Translations under genes and position numbers: made by a program
The notes under the pieces: model-generated
What the model saw: only the letters and a program-made list of their open reading frames with translations
Database searches by the model: none
What the model was told of the DNA's origin: nothing
Assembly (NCBI RefSeq): GCF_016889705.1
Contig: NZ_CP069526.1
Coordinates: 9,266,001-9,330,000 of the forward strand
Direction of reading: 5' to 3'
DNA: 64,000 nucleotides
Origin: Amycolatopsis sp. FDAARGOS 1241
GTDB taxonomy: Bacteria; Actinomycetota; Actinomycetes; Mycobacteriales; Pseudonocardiaceae
Shown: piece after piece, positions 57,752-64,000 of the stretch
How positions within the stretch are numbered: the first letter of the stretch is position 1
How the letters are laid out: each line of letters opens with the position of its first letter

Positions 57752-58261
57752 ATGACCGTGATACTGCGCCGGGTGGCCCGTCCACTGCTCGCGTCGATCT
57801 TCATCTACGGCGGCATCGGCATGCTCCGCGACACCCCGGGGCACGCGAAGGCGGTCGAGCCGTTCCTCACCGAGACGTTCGGCAAGCTCGAGGGCGTCGT
57901 CCCCAAGCAGGTGCCGCGCGATCCCGCCACGCTCGTGCGCCTCGACGCCGCCGTGAAGATCGGCGCCGGCCTCGCGCTCGCGTCGGGCAAGGCGCCGCGG
58001 CTCGCGTCGCTGGCGCTGCTCGGCACGCTCTTGCCGACGACCGCCGCCGCGCACCGGTACTGGGACATCAAGGACCCCGCCGAACGGCAGGCCCAGCAGG
58101 TGAACTTCCTGAAGAACGCCAGCGTCGCCGGCGGCCTGCTGCTCGCCGCAAGCGACACGGCGGGCAAGCCGTCACTGGGCTGGCGCGCGCGCCGCGCCGC
58201 GAACAAGGCCGGCAAGCGCGCGGAGAAGCTGAGCAAGAAGGCCGAAAAGCAGCTGAGCTGA
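57752..58261 (+). CDS. DoxX-family membrane protein
   Basis: A 169-residue protein with four hydrophobic segments and a basic C-terminal tail (residues 142-169, rich in Lys/Arg/Ala). It starts MTVILRRVARPLLASIFIYGGIGMLRDTPGHAKAVEPFL, characteristic of the DoxX group. In mycobacteria a DoxX protein forms a membrane complex with superoxide dismutase and a thiol oxidoreductase that resists oxidative stress. ATG at 57752 has AAAGG four to five bases upstream. It is divergent from MerR-TipAS. Confidence 0.88.
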   Translation: MTVILRRVARPLLASIFIYGGIGMLRDTPGHAKAVEPFLTETFGKLEGVVPKQVPRDPATLVRLDAAVKIGAGLALASGKAPRLASLALLGTLLPTTAAAHRYWDIKDPAERQAQQVNFLKNASVAGGLLLAASDTAGKPSLGWRARRAANKAGKRAEKLSKKAEKQLS

Positions 58262-58264
58262 AAT

Positions 58265-58293
58265 GCGGAGGGCCCGAACCGAAGGCCCTCCGC
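58265..58293. terminator. Bidirectional terminator between doxX and thiolase
   Basis: GCGGAGGGCC pairs with GGCCCTCCGC (10 bp, nine-base loop) in the 38-base gap between two convergent genes. Confidence 0.8.
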
Positions 58294-58299
58294 CCCAGC

Positions 58300-59586
58300 T
58301 CACTTCTCCAGGATCGCGGTCACGCCCTGGCCACCGGCCGCGCAGATCGAGATCAGCCCGCGCCCGGAACCCTTCTCGTGCAACAGCTTCGCCAGCGTCG
58401 CCACGATCCGCCCGCCCGTCGCGGCGAACGGGTGCCCTGCGGCGAGCGACGAGCCGTTCACGTTCAGCTTCGCCCGGTCGATCGAGCCCAGCGGCGCGTC
58501 GAGCCCCAGCTTCTCTTTGGCGAACACGGGGTCCTCCCACGCCTTCAACGTCGCCAGCACCTGCGACGCGAACGCCTCGTGGATCTCGTAGAAGTCGAAG
58601 TCCTGCAGGGAAAGTCCGGCGCGCTCGAGCATCCTCGGCACCGCGTACGCGGGCGCCATAAGCAGGCCTTCGGCACCGTGCACGTAGTCGACGGCCGCCG
58701 TCTGCGAGAACGTCAGGTACGCCTGCACCGGCAGTCTGTGCGCCTTGGCCCACTCGTCCGTCGCGAGCAGCACGGTCGACGCGCCATCGGTGAGCGGTGT
58801 CGAGTTACCGGCGGTCATGGTGCCGTCCGGGCCGCCGTACACGGGCTTGAGCTTCGCCAGCTTCTCCACGCTGGAGTCGGGCCGCAGGTTCTGGTCCTTC
58901 GTCAGCTTGAGGAACGGCGTCACCAGGTCGTCGAAGAAGCCGCTCTCGTACGCGGCGGCGAGGCGCTGATGGCTGGTCGCGGCGAGTTCGTCCTGAGCTT
59001 CACGCGTGACGTCCCAGACCTTCGCCGTCAACGCCGCGTGCTCGCCCATCGACAGGCCCGTGCGCGGCTCGGCATTGCGCGGGATCTCCGGCACGATGTG
59101 GCCAGGCCGAAGTTTCGCGACGAGTTTCAGCCGGTCGCCCAGCGTCTTCGCCGCGTTGAGCCGCACGAGGATCTGCCGCAGGTCGGCGTTCACGGCCAGC
59201 GGCGCGTCGCTCGTCGTGTCGACGCCGCCGGCGATGGCGGAGTCGATCTCGCCGAGCGCGATCTTGTGGGCGACGGTGATCACGGCTTGCACGCCCGTGC
59301 CGCACGCCATTTGCACGTCGGACGCGGGCGTCGCCGGCGAGAGTCGGCTGCCGAGCACGCTCTCCCGCGCGAGGTTGAAGTCCTTGGAGTGTTTGAGCAC
59401 GGCACCCGCGGCGACCTCGCCGATCAGCTCGTCCTGCAGCGAGAACCGGCTGACGAGCCCGTCGAGTGCGGCGGTGAACATGTCTTGGTTCGACGCCTTC
59501 GCGTAGGGGCCGTTCGACCGCGCGAAGGGGATGCGGTTGCCGCCGATGATCGCGACCTTGCGCACCGCGGGTTTCCTGGTCGCCAT
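58300..59586 (-). CDS. fadA2: Acetyl-CoA acetyltransferase / thiolase (FadA2-like)
   Basis: A 428-residue thiolase that cleaves or forms 3-ketoacyl-CoA. The active-site cysteine is in VQMACGTGVQAV (about residue 93), the HEAFASQV and NGSSLAAGHPFAATGGR segments carry the catalytic histidines, and CAAGGQG the second cysteine. ATG at 59586 was selected because GAGGTGG lies five bases before it. It is divergent from FabG4, as Rv0243 (fadA2) is from Rv0242c, and a palindromic operator lies in the shared gap. It belongs to beta-oxidation, but may also act in the biosynthetic direction with FabG4 and HtdX. Confidence 0.92.
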   Translation of the reverse strand: MATRKPAVRKVAIIGGNRIPFARSNGPYAKASNQDMFTAALDGLVSRFSLQDELIGEVAAGAVLKHSKDFNLARESVLGSRLSPATPASDVQMACGTGVQAVITVAHKIALGEIDSAIAGGVDTTSDAPLAVNADLRQILVRLNAAKTLGDRLKLVAKLRPGHIVPEIPRNAEPRTGLSMGEHAALTAKVWDVTREAQDELAATSHQRLAAAYESGFFDDLVTPFLKLTKDQNLRPDSSVEKLAKLKPVYGGPDGTMTAGNSTPLTDGASTVLLATDEWAKAHRLPVQAYLTFSQTAAVDYVHGAEGLLMAPAYAVPRMLERAGLSLQDFDFYEIHEAFASQVLATLKAWEDPVFAKEKLGLDAPLGSIDRAKLNVNGSSLAAGHPFAATGGRIVATLAKLLHEKGSGRGLISICAAGGQGVTAILEK

Positions 59587-59621
59587 GACGTCCACCTCTC
59601 TGAGTCGTCCCTTCCACACTG

Positions 59622-59643
59622 TAACCTACTAGCGAGTAGGTTA
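59622..59643. promoter_or_regulatory. TetR-type operator in fadA2/fabG4 divergent promoter
   Basis: TAACCTACT and AGTAGGTTA are perfect 9-bp inverted arms around AGCG, between the divergent thiolase and FabG4 genes. A related site lies upstream of the local TetR gene, which makes that regulator the likely ligand-responsive repressor. Confidence 0.75.
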
Positions 59644-59680
59644 GACTGCGACGTGACGCGAACGGCACGGGAGGCGCTCG

Positions 59681-61015
59681 ATGGCTGACAGGTACCAGCA
59701 GTTCACGAAGACCCCGGTCGGGAAGTTCGTGGTGCCCAAGCTCGGCCTGCCCAACCCCGCCACCTTGCGCCGGTACCGCCCCGGACAGCCTGCACTCGAG
59801 GGTCCCGCACTCGTCGGCGCGGCGCCCGGTGGACGACTCGAGAAGACCCTCAAGAGTCAGCTCGACAGCGCCGGCATCGAAGTCCTCACGGCGCCGGCGG
59901 AACGCCACGCGGCACTCGTCTTCGACGCCACCGGCATCAAGGACCCGGCCGGCCTGCGCGAGGTCTACCGCTTCTTCCACCCGGTGATCCGCAAGGTCGG
60001 GTCGTCGGGCCGCGTCGTCGTGTTCGGCACGCCGCCGGAGCTCGCCGACGGCCGCGAACGGATCGCGCAGCGCGCGCTCGAAGGCTTCGTCCGTTCGGTC
60101 GGCAAGGAGCTCAAGCACGGCGCGACGGCGCAGCTCGTCTACGTGGCCGAAGGCGCCGAAGACGCGGCGGAATCCACGGCGCGGTTCCTGCTGTCGGCGA
60201 AGTCGGCGTTCGTCGACGCGCAGGTGATCCGCGTCGGCACGCACGGCACGACGGCCGAGGCGCCGGCGAACTGGGAGAAGCCGTTGGCGGGCAAGGTCGC
60301 GCTGGTCACGGGCGCGTCGCGCGGCATCGGCGAGGCCATCGCGGAGACGCTGGCGCGCGACGGCGCCCACGTCGTCGCCCTGGACATCCCGGCGCAGGGC
60401 GCGGATCTGTCCACAGTGGCCAACCGCGTCGGCGGATCGGCGCTGCAGCTGGACATCACGGCGGCCGACGCGCCCGCGAAGCTCGCCGAGTACCTGACGA
60501 CGCGCCACGGCGGCGTCGACGTCGTCGTGCACAACGCCGGCATCACTCGCGACAAGACGCTCGGCAACCTCACCGAGAGCGGCTGGGACGCCGTGCTGAC
60601 GGTGAACCTCGCCGCGCAGCTCGCGGTGAACGACAAGCTGCTCGCCGACAAGGTGCTGCGCGAAAACGGCCGCATCATCGGCGTTTCCTCCATCGCGGGC
60701 ATCGCCGGCAACGTGGGTCAGACGAACTACGCGACGTCGAAGGCCGGCGTGATCGGCATGGTCAACGTCGGCGCGGCGCAGCTCGCGGAGTACGGCGGCA
60801 CGATCAACGCCGTCGCGCCGGGCTTCATCGAGACCAAGATGACGGCCGCCGTGCCGCTGTTCATCCGCGAGGCCGGGCGGCGCCTGTCGAGCCTCGGCCA
60901 GGGTGGGCTGCCGGTCGACGTCGCCGAGACGATCGCCTGGTACGCCAGCCCCGCGTCGGCCGCGGTGAACGGCAACGTGGTCCGCGTGTGCGGCCAGGCT
61001 CTGTTGGGGGCGTGA
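59681..61015 (+). CDS. fabG4: High-molecular-weight 3-oxoacyl-CoA/ACP reductase (FabG4)
   Basis: A 444-residue reductase with a two-fold architecture. Residues 1-200 form an SDR-like flavodoxin-fold domain without a complete cofactor motif. Residues 203-444 form the catalytic SDR with GASRGIG (211-217), NAG (285-287), catalytic Ser in SSIAG (336-337), Y350 and K354. FabG4 of M. tuberculosis (Rv0242c) has the same shape and uses NADH with 3-oxoacyl-CoA. ATG at 59681 has GGGAGG six bases before it. It is followed after one base by HtdX. Confidence 0.94.
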   Translation: MADRYQQFTKTPVGKFVVPKLGLPNPATLRRYRPGQPALEGPALVGAAPGGRLEKTLKSQLDSAGIEVLTAPAERHAALVFDATGIKDPAGLREVYRFFHPVIRKVGSSGRVVVFGTPPELADGRERIAQRALEGFVRSVGKELKHGATAQLVYVAEGAEDAAESTARFLLSAKSAFVDAQVIRVGTHGTTAEAPANWEKPLAGKVALVTGASRGIGEAIAETLARDGAHVVALDIPAQGADLSTVANRVGGSALQLDITAADAPAKLAEYLTTRHGGVDVVVHNAGITRDKTLGNLTESGWDAVLTVNLAAQLAVNDKLLADKVLRENGRIIGVSSIAGIAGNVGQTNYATSKAGVIGMVNVGAAQLAEYGGTINAVAPGFIETKMTAAVPLFIREAGRRLSSLGQGGLPVDVAETIAWYASPASAAVNGNVVRVCGQALLGA

Positions 61016-61016
61016 C

Positions 61017-61853
61017 ATGTCCGTTCGCGAACTCTCCAGCCCGCCCAGTCTGGCCGCGCTCTACCCGAAAGCGCTGCTCCGCCGCGGCGGCGGTTCGACG
61101 TTGCCGGACACGGAACTGGTGCGTCCGTCCGTTGTGGTCGATCCGGCGCACGTCGCCGCGTATGCACAGGTCTGCGGCTTCCGGTTCGGCGACGTCCTGC
61201 CGGCCACCTACCCGCACCTGCTCGTGTTCGGGCTGCAGATGACGCTGATGACCGAGCCCGGCTTCCCGTTCCCGCTGCTCGGCCTGGTGCACGTCGCGAA
61301 CTCGATCACGCAACGGCGTCCGCTGTCGCTGGCCGAGACGTACACCGCGCGCGTGCGGGCGGAAAACCTGCGCCCGCACGAGAAAGGCCACCAGTTCGAC
61401 ATGGTGAGCGAGCTGTGGGCCGGCACGGAGCTGGTGTGGTCGGAAGTGTCGAGCTACCTGCGCCGCGGTGGTTCTTCTTCGTCCGCGCGGCCTCGTGCGG
61501 CCTTGGTCCCCCCGACACCCACCGCCGTGTGGCGCGTCCCGGGCGACATCGGCCGCCGCTACGCCGAGGTGTCGGGTGACCGCAACCCCATCCACCTGCA
61601 CCCGCTGACGGCCCGCCTGTTCGGCTTCCCGCGCGCGATCGCCCACGGCATGTGGACCAAGGCGCACGCTCTGGCGTCGTTCGAAGGCCGGCTGCCTGAC
61701 GCGTTCACCATCGAGGTGCGCTTCAAGCAACCCGTTCTGCTGCCGGCGAAGGCCGCCTTCACGACGTGGCGCACCGACGACGGCTGGGCGTTCGAGCTCT
61801 GGCACGCCCACAAGCCGAAACCCCACCTGGACGGCGTCGTCTCAGCTCTCTGA
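61017..61853 (+). CDS. htdX: 3-hydroxyacyl-thioester dehydratase (HtdX, MaoC hotdog fold)
   Basis: A 278-residue double-hotdog dehydratase. The second hotdog has the MaoC hydratase motif RYAEVSGDRNPIHLHPLTARLFGFPRAIAHGMW, which carries the catalytic Asp/His pair. The first hotdog has VRPSVVVDPAHVAAYAQVCGFRFGDVLPATYPHLLV. M. tuberculosis HtdX (Rv0241c) follows FabG4 in the same order. FabG4 and HtdX would thus reduce and dehydrate the same acyl chain. The last 12 bases overlap the convergent TetR gene. Confidence 0.94.
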   Translation: MSVRELSSPPSLAALYPKALLRRGGGSTLPDTELVRPSVVVDPAHVAAYAQVCGFRFGDVLPATYPHLLVFGLQMTLMTEPGFPFPLLGLVHVANSITQRRPLSLAETYTARVRAENLRPHEKGHQFDMVSELWAGTELVWSEVSSYLRRGGSSSSARPRAALVPPTPTAVWRVPGDIGRRYAEVSGDRNPIHLHPLTARLFGFPRAIAHGMWTKAHALASFEGRLPDAFTIEVRFKQPVLLPAKAAFTTWRTDDGWAFELWHAHKPKPHLDGVVSAL

Positions 61854-62501
61854 AGGTCGCCAGACCTCACCTTCGACGAGGTCGTTGAACCCGAGCCACA
61901 CGAGGTTCATCAGCCACGACGCGAGCACGCCGTCGGAGATCTCGGGGTGGTCCAGGGCCCAGTCGGCGAGGGATTCGGCGGCGCCGACCAGGGCGGCGGA
62001 CAGGCCGGCGCCCGAGAACTCGGCTTGTTCGCCAAGGCCCTTGCGCGAGCCCGCCGACACCACGAGCGCGGCGACGAGTTCGATCGCGCGCCCGCGCATG
62101 GCGGTGATCTCGGCGGCAAACGCGCCGCCGACCGTCAGCGCTTGGCGGTGCAGCACCGTCCACGACTCGCGGTACTCGGCGACGAAGCGGTAGAACGACC
62201 GCAACCCGTGCCAGAGCTGCATGTCCGGCGGCAGGTCGGGCTGCACGCCGGCCTGGATGGCCTCGAGCAGGCGCGTCGCCTCGCGCTGGATGCTCTTGCC
62301 GAACAGGTCTTCTTTGGAGCCGAGGTAGGTGTAGATCATCGGCTTGGAGACGCCGGCGACGTCGGAGATCTCGTCCATCGACGCCGAGTGGTAGCCGTGG
62401 CGGGAGAACACCTGCACCGCGGCGTCCAGGATCTGCCGCTCGCGAACCGCGCGCGGCAACCGCCGGGCCCGTTCGGGCGGGCGCTGATCTTCGTCGGGCA
62501 C
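61842..62501 (-). CDS. TetR-family regulator of the FadA2/FabG4/HtdX module (Rv0238-like)
   Basis: A 219-residue regulator. The N-terminal helix-turn-helix is RERQILDAAVQVFSRHGYHSASMDEISDVAGVSKPMIYTYLGSKEDLF (about residues 20-67); the C-terminal domain holds a ligand pocket. GTG at 62501 has GGGAGG just upstream. It is the positional equivalent of Rv0238. Two related operators flank the module, one at the thiolase/FabG4 promoter and one upstream of this gene. The inducer is probably an acyl-CoA. Confidence 0.9.
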   Translation of the reverse strand: MPDEDQRPPERARRLPRAVRERQILDAAVQVFSRHGYHSASMDEISDVAGVSKPMIYTYLGSKEDLFGKSIQREATRLLEAIQAGVQPDLPPDMQLWHGLRSFYRFVAEYRESWTVLHRQALTVGGAFAAEITAMRGRAIELVAALVVSAGSRKGLGEQAEFSGAGLSAALVGAAESLADWALDHPEISDGVLASWLMNLVWLGFNDLVEGEVWRPSES

Positions 62502-62565
62502 TCCGACCTCCCTCTCGCCAGCAGGAAACGGTACCTGTCGCCGTGGTCGGCGCGTGCTTGCCCGC

Positions 62566-62586
62566 TTACCTACTCATGGGTAGCCT
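62566..62586. promoter_or_regulatory. Second TetR-type operator before the SCP2 genes
   Basis: TTACCTACT-CATG-GGTAGCCT matches the fadA2/fabG4 site at 14 of 20 aligned positions, including ACCTACT and GTAG. It lies between the TetR start at 62501 and the SCP2 start at 62617, so one regulator could control all three units. Confidence 0.65.
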
Positions 62587-62616
62587 TTGCTGGAAGATCA
62601 CGGAAGGGGCTCGAGA

Positions 62617-63243
62617 ATGGCCGACGGTTCCGCTCTGGACGGCTTGCGCGGCACCGCGTTGCTCGACGCCCTCGAGCGAGTCGAGGGGGCCGGTCTCGAC
62701 GTCAACGCGGTCGCCGACGCCGTCGACCCCCGCGACCTCGGCCGCGACGACTTCCGCCGCCTGCTCGAAACCCTGATCCGGCTGTCGTCAGAAGACTTCT
62801 CCCTGGGCAACGTCGACCCGACGCGCTTTGCCACGCTGGTCTCGCGAGCGTCCCGGGCGCAGCTGGAGGCAGTGGTCGCTTCGGTGCCGCTGCGCGAACG
62901 GGTCCTCGACGAGATCTTCTCCCGTATGGGCTCGCACCTGCGCGTCGACCGGGCCCAATCCTTGCACGCGGTCGTGCACTGGCGCCTCACCGGCGGCACC
63001 GGCGAGGGCGGCTACGACCGCTACTCGACGGAGATCTCCGGCGGCTCGTGCACGGTGTCTCGCGTTGTCGGCGGCGCCCACCCGCGCGTCACGATCACCC
63101 TGTCCCCGGTCGACTTCTTCCGCCTCATCACCCACCAGGCCACCCCGGCCGTGCTGTTCGTGACCGGCAAGATCAAGGTCAGCGGAGACCTCGCGTTCGC
63201 GGCACGGTTGATCGGCTACTTCGACCTCCCGAAGCCCGGTTAG
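62617..63243 (+). CDS. SCP2 sterol-binding-domain protein 1
   Basis: A 208-residue protein. Residues 1-100 are mainly helical; residues about 110-208 form an SCP2 fold with HAVVHWRLTGGTGEGGYDRYSTEISGGSCTVSR, VTITLSPVDFFRLITHQATPAVLFVTGKIKVSGDLAFAARLIGYFD. The GKIKVSGD segment is the SCP2 signature. SCP2 proteins bind acyl-CoA, sterols or other lipids. ATG at 62617 follows GGAAGGGG. It sits 11 bases before a paralogue and is divergent from the TetR gene, with the second operator between. Confidence 0.87.
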   Translation: MADGSALDGLRGTALLDALERVEGAGLDVNAVADAVDPRDLGRDDFRRLLETLIRLSSEDFSLGNVDPTRFATLVSRASRAQLEAVVASVPLRERVLDEIFSRMGSHLRVDRAQSLHAVVHWRLTGGTGEGGYDRYSTEISGGSCTVSRVVGGAHPRVTITLSPVDFFRLITHQATPAVLFVTGKIKVSGDLAFAARLIGYFDLPKPG

Positions 63244-63254
63244 GCTCCGGTCCC

Positions 63255-63833
63255 GTGTCGCACGACTCCGACGGGCACGTCGTCAACGGCTTCGCCCGAG
63301 AACTGCGCGTCGGCAAGCTGTCGCCCGCGCAGTTCGTGCAGGTGCTCGAAACCCTCCACATGCTGGGCACCGCCGGCGCCGGCATCGACCTGACCTCCCT
63401 CACGACGCAAGCCCTGGTCGACGTCGTCCACCGCGCGTCCCGCGACCAGCTCAAAGCCCTCGCCGACCACCCCGACCTGCGCGCGGTGTTCCTGGACGAG
63501 ATCTTCCGCCGCATGTCCGAGCACTTCCGCCCGGACCGCGCCCGCCACCTCGACTTCGTCGTCGCCTGGCGCTTCCCCGGCGGCTCCGGCCACGACGGCT
63601 ACGACCGCTTCCAAACCGTCATCGAAGACGGCGTCTGCGTCTCCAGCACCACCCTGTCCCGCACCCCGGACACCACCCTCACCCTCTCCGTCGACGACTT
63701 CATCCGCCTCGCCACGGGCGCCTCGGCCCCCGCAGCGCTGTTCGTGACGGGCCGGGTGAAGGTGAAGGGCGAATACGCGCCGGTGGTGAGGTTCTCGAGC
63801 TACTTCGACATCCCGAAACCCCGGGACGATTAA
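63255..63833 (+). CDS. SCP2 sterol-binding-domain protein 2
   Basis: A 192-residue paralogue of the preceding protein, with the same layout: helical N-terminal half (about 1-95, including VDVVHRASRDQLKALADHPDLRAVFLDEIFRRM) and a C-terminal SCP2 domain (LDFVVAWRFPGGSGHDGYDRF, then LTLSVDDFIRLATGASAPAALFVTGRVKVKGEYAP). GTG at 63255 is only 11 bases after the first gene's stop and has no ribosome binding site of its own, which suggests translational coupling. The pair is likely a heterodimer or lipid-specific variants. Confidence 0.85.
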   Translation: MSHDSDGHVVNGFARELRVGKLSPAQFVQVLETLHMLGTAGAGIDLTSLTTQALVDVVHRASRDQLKALADHPDLRAVFLDEIFRRMSEHFRPDRARHLDFVVAWRFPGGSGHDGYDRFQTVIEDGVCVSSTTLSRTPDTTLTLSVDDFIRLATGASAPAALFVTGRVKVKGEYAPVVRFSSYFDIPKPRDD

Positions 63834-64000
63834 AAGGGCAACTCCTTTCCCCGGGGCTGGCAACGTTCAAGACGGGATAACCCATATTTCACCTCGAGTT
63901 CATCTTCCTGCCGTTCGTCGCACCTCCTCAAGCAAGTGATCAAACAGGCCGGGCACGGTCCCGCCGCCGAGCACCAATTGTCGATCCAGGAGGCGATTTC
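63834..64000. other. Unassigned right edge
   Basis: A short A/T-richer segment (GGGATAACCCATATTTCACC) follows the SCP2 gene, and CAGGAGGCG near 63989 could be a ribosome binding site for a gene beyond the window. An open minus-strand frame from the edge to 63830 encodes a Cys-rich peptide without recognisable similarity, so I do not call it. Confidence 0.35.

Noticed and set aside
63830..64000. Minus-strand gene entering from the right edge
   Set aside because: The visible peptide is Cys-rich and unlike any family; the frame overlaps the SCP2 stop, and the evidence is too short to call.

Overview
The window comes from a high-GC Gram-positive actinobacterium of the mycolic-acid-related lineage, most likely a member of the Pseudonocardiaceae such as Amycolatopsis. 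The evidence is the strong G/C third-position bias, frequent GTG starts, an ino1 gene next to a PadR regulator, a GTP-dependent PEP carboxykinase, an AftB-family arabinosyltransferase, and gene neighbourhoods that match Mycobacterium tuberculosis. Three syntenic blocks are recognisable from memory of that genome: GT87/ponA/DUF5318/PadR/ino1 (Rv0051-Rv0046c), trmB...pckA (Rv0208c-Rv0211), and fadA2/fabG4/htdX/TetR (Rv0243-Rv0238). Here they lie within 64 kb of one another, so the window probably samples an anciently conserved chromosomal core with accessory insertions. I saw no rRNA, tRNA, insertion sequence, prophage or CRISPR array.

Layout. 0-12.5 kb: 3' end of endonuclease IV, a GT87 membrane glycosyltransferase, a divergent ROK regulator and Gfo/Idh oxidoreductase pair, two tandem class A penicillin-binding proteins, a DUF5318 zinc-ribbon protein, PadR and ino1. 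12.5-24 kb: a HAD phosphatase, a MarR/MFS pair, a Tat-exported PhoX-like phosphatase, a secreted SdrD-B-domain protein, an AftB-like glycosyltransferase, an SDR, an amidohydrolase, and a divergent pair of a secreted lipoprotein and a two-domain CHRD protein. 24-37 kb: signalling and export. One NarL-type two-component system sits divergent to a MacB-type ABC transporter. Then come trmB with a repeat-bearing partner, two consecutive ABC-2 exporters, and a second NarL-type system.

37-45 kb: two bacterial dynamin-like GTPases (IniA/IniC type) packed with a GrpE-like protein, an unknown 212-residue protein and a DxDxDG-repeat protein, followed by pckG. I regard this as the most promising system in the window. 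45-55.6 kb: an F420-type oxidoreductase translationally coupled to an ABC ATPase and a membrane partner, a free-standing EndoU-like RNase fused to an immunity-like tail beside a small XRE repressor, a cluster of DnaA-box-like sites, a DUF3311/solute:sodium symporter pair, a ceramidase-like membrane hydrolase, an AhpD-like enzyme, a MarR-GNAT fusion with a small metal-knuckle protein, a tiny conserved basic protein and an AAA ATPase. 55.6-56.8 kb: a gene-free tandem repeat with 32/63-bp periodicity. 56.8-64 kb: MerR-TipAS, DoxX, then the FadA2/FabG4/HtdX/TetR lipid module with a matching operator pair, and two tandem SCP2-domain proteins.

The common theme is the envelope: peptidoglycan polymerisation (PBPs), inositol supply for phosphatidylinositol lipids and mycothiol, arabinan or glycan transfer (AftB, GT87), membrane remodelling (dynamins), multidrug or antibiotic export with cognate sensors, and fatty-acyl metabolism. 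Functional calls rest on motifs and family resemblance recalled from knowledge; no database search was run.
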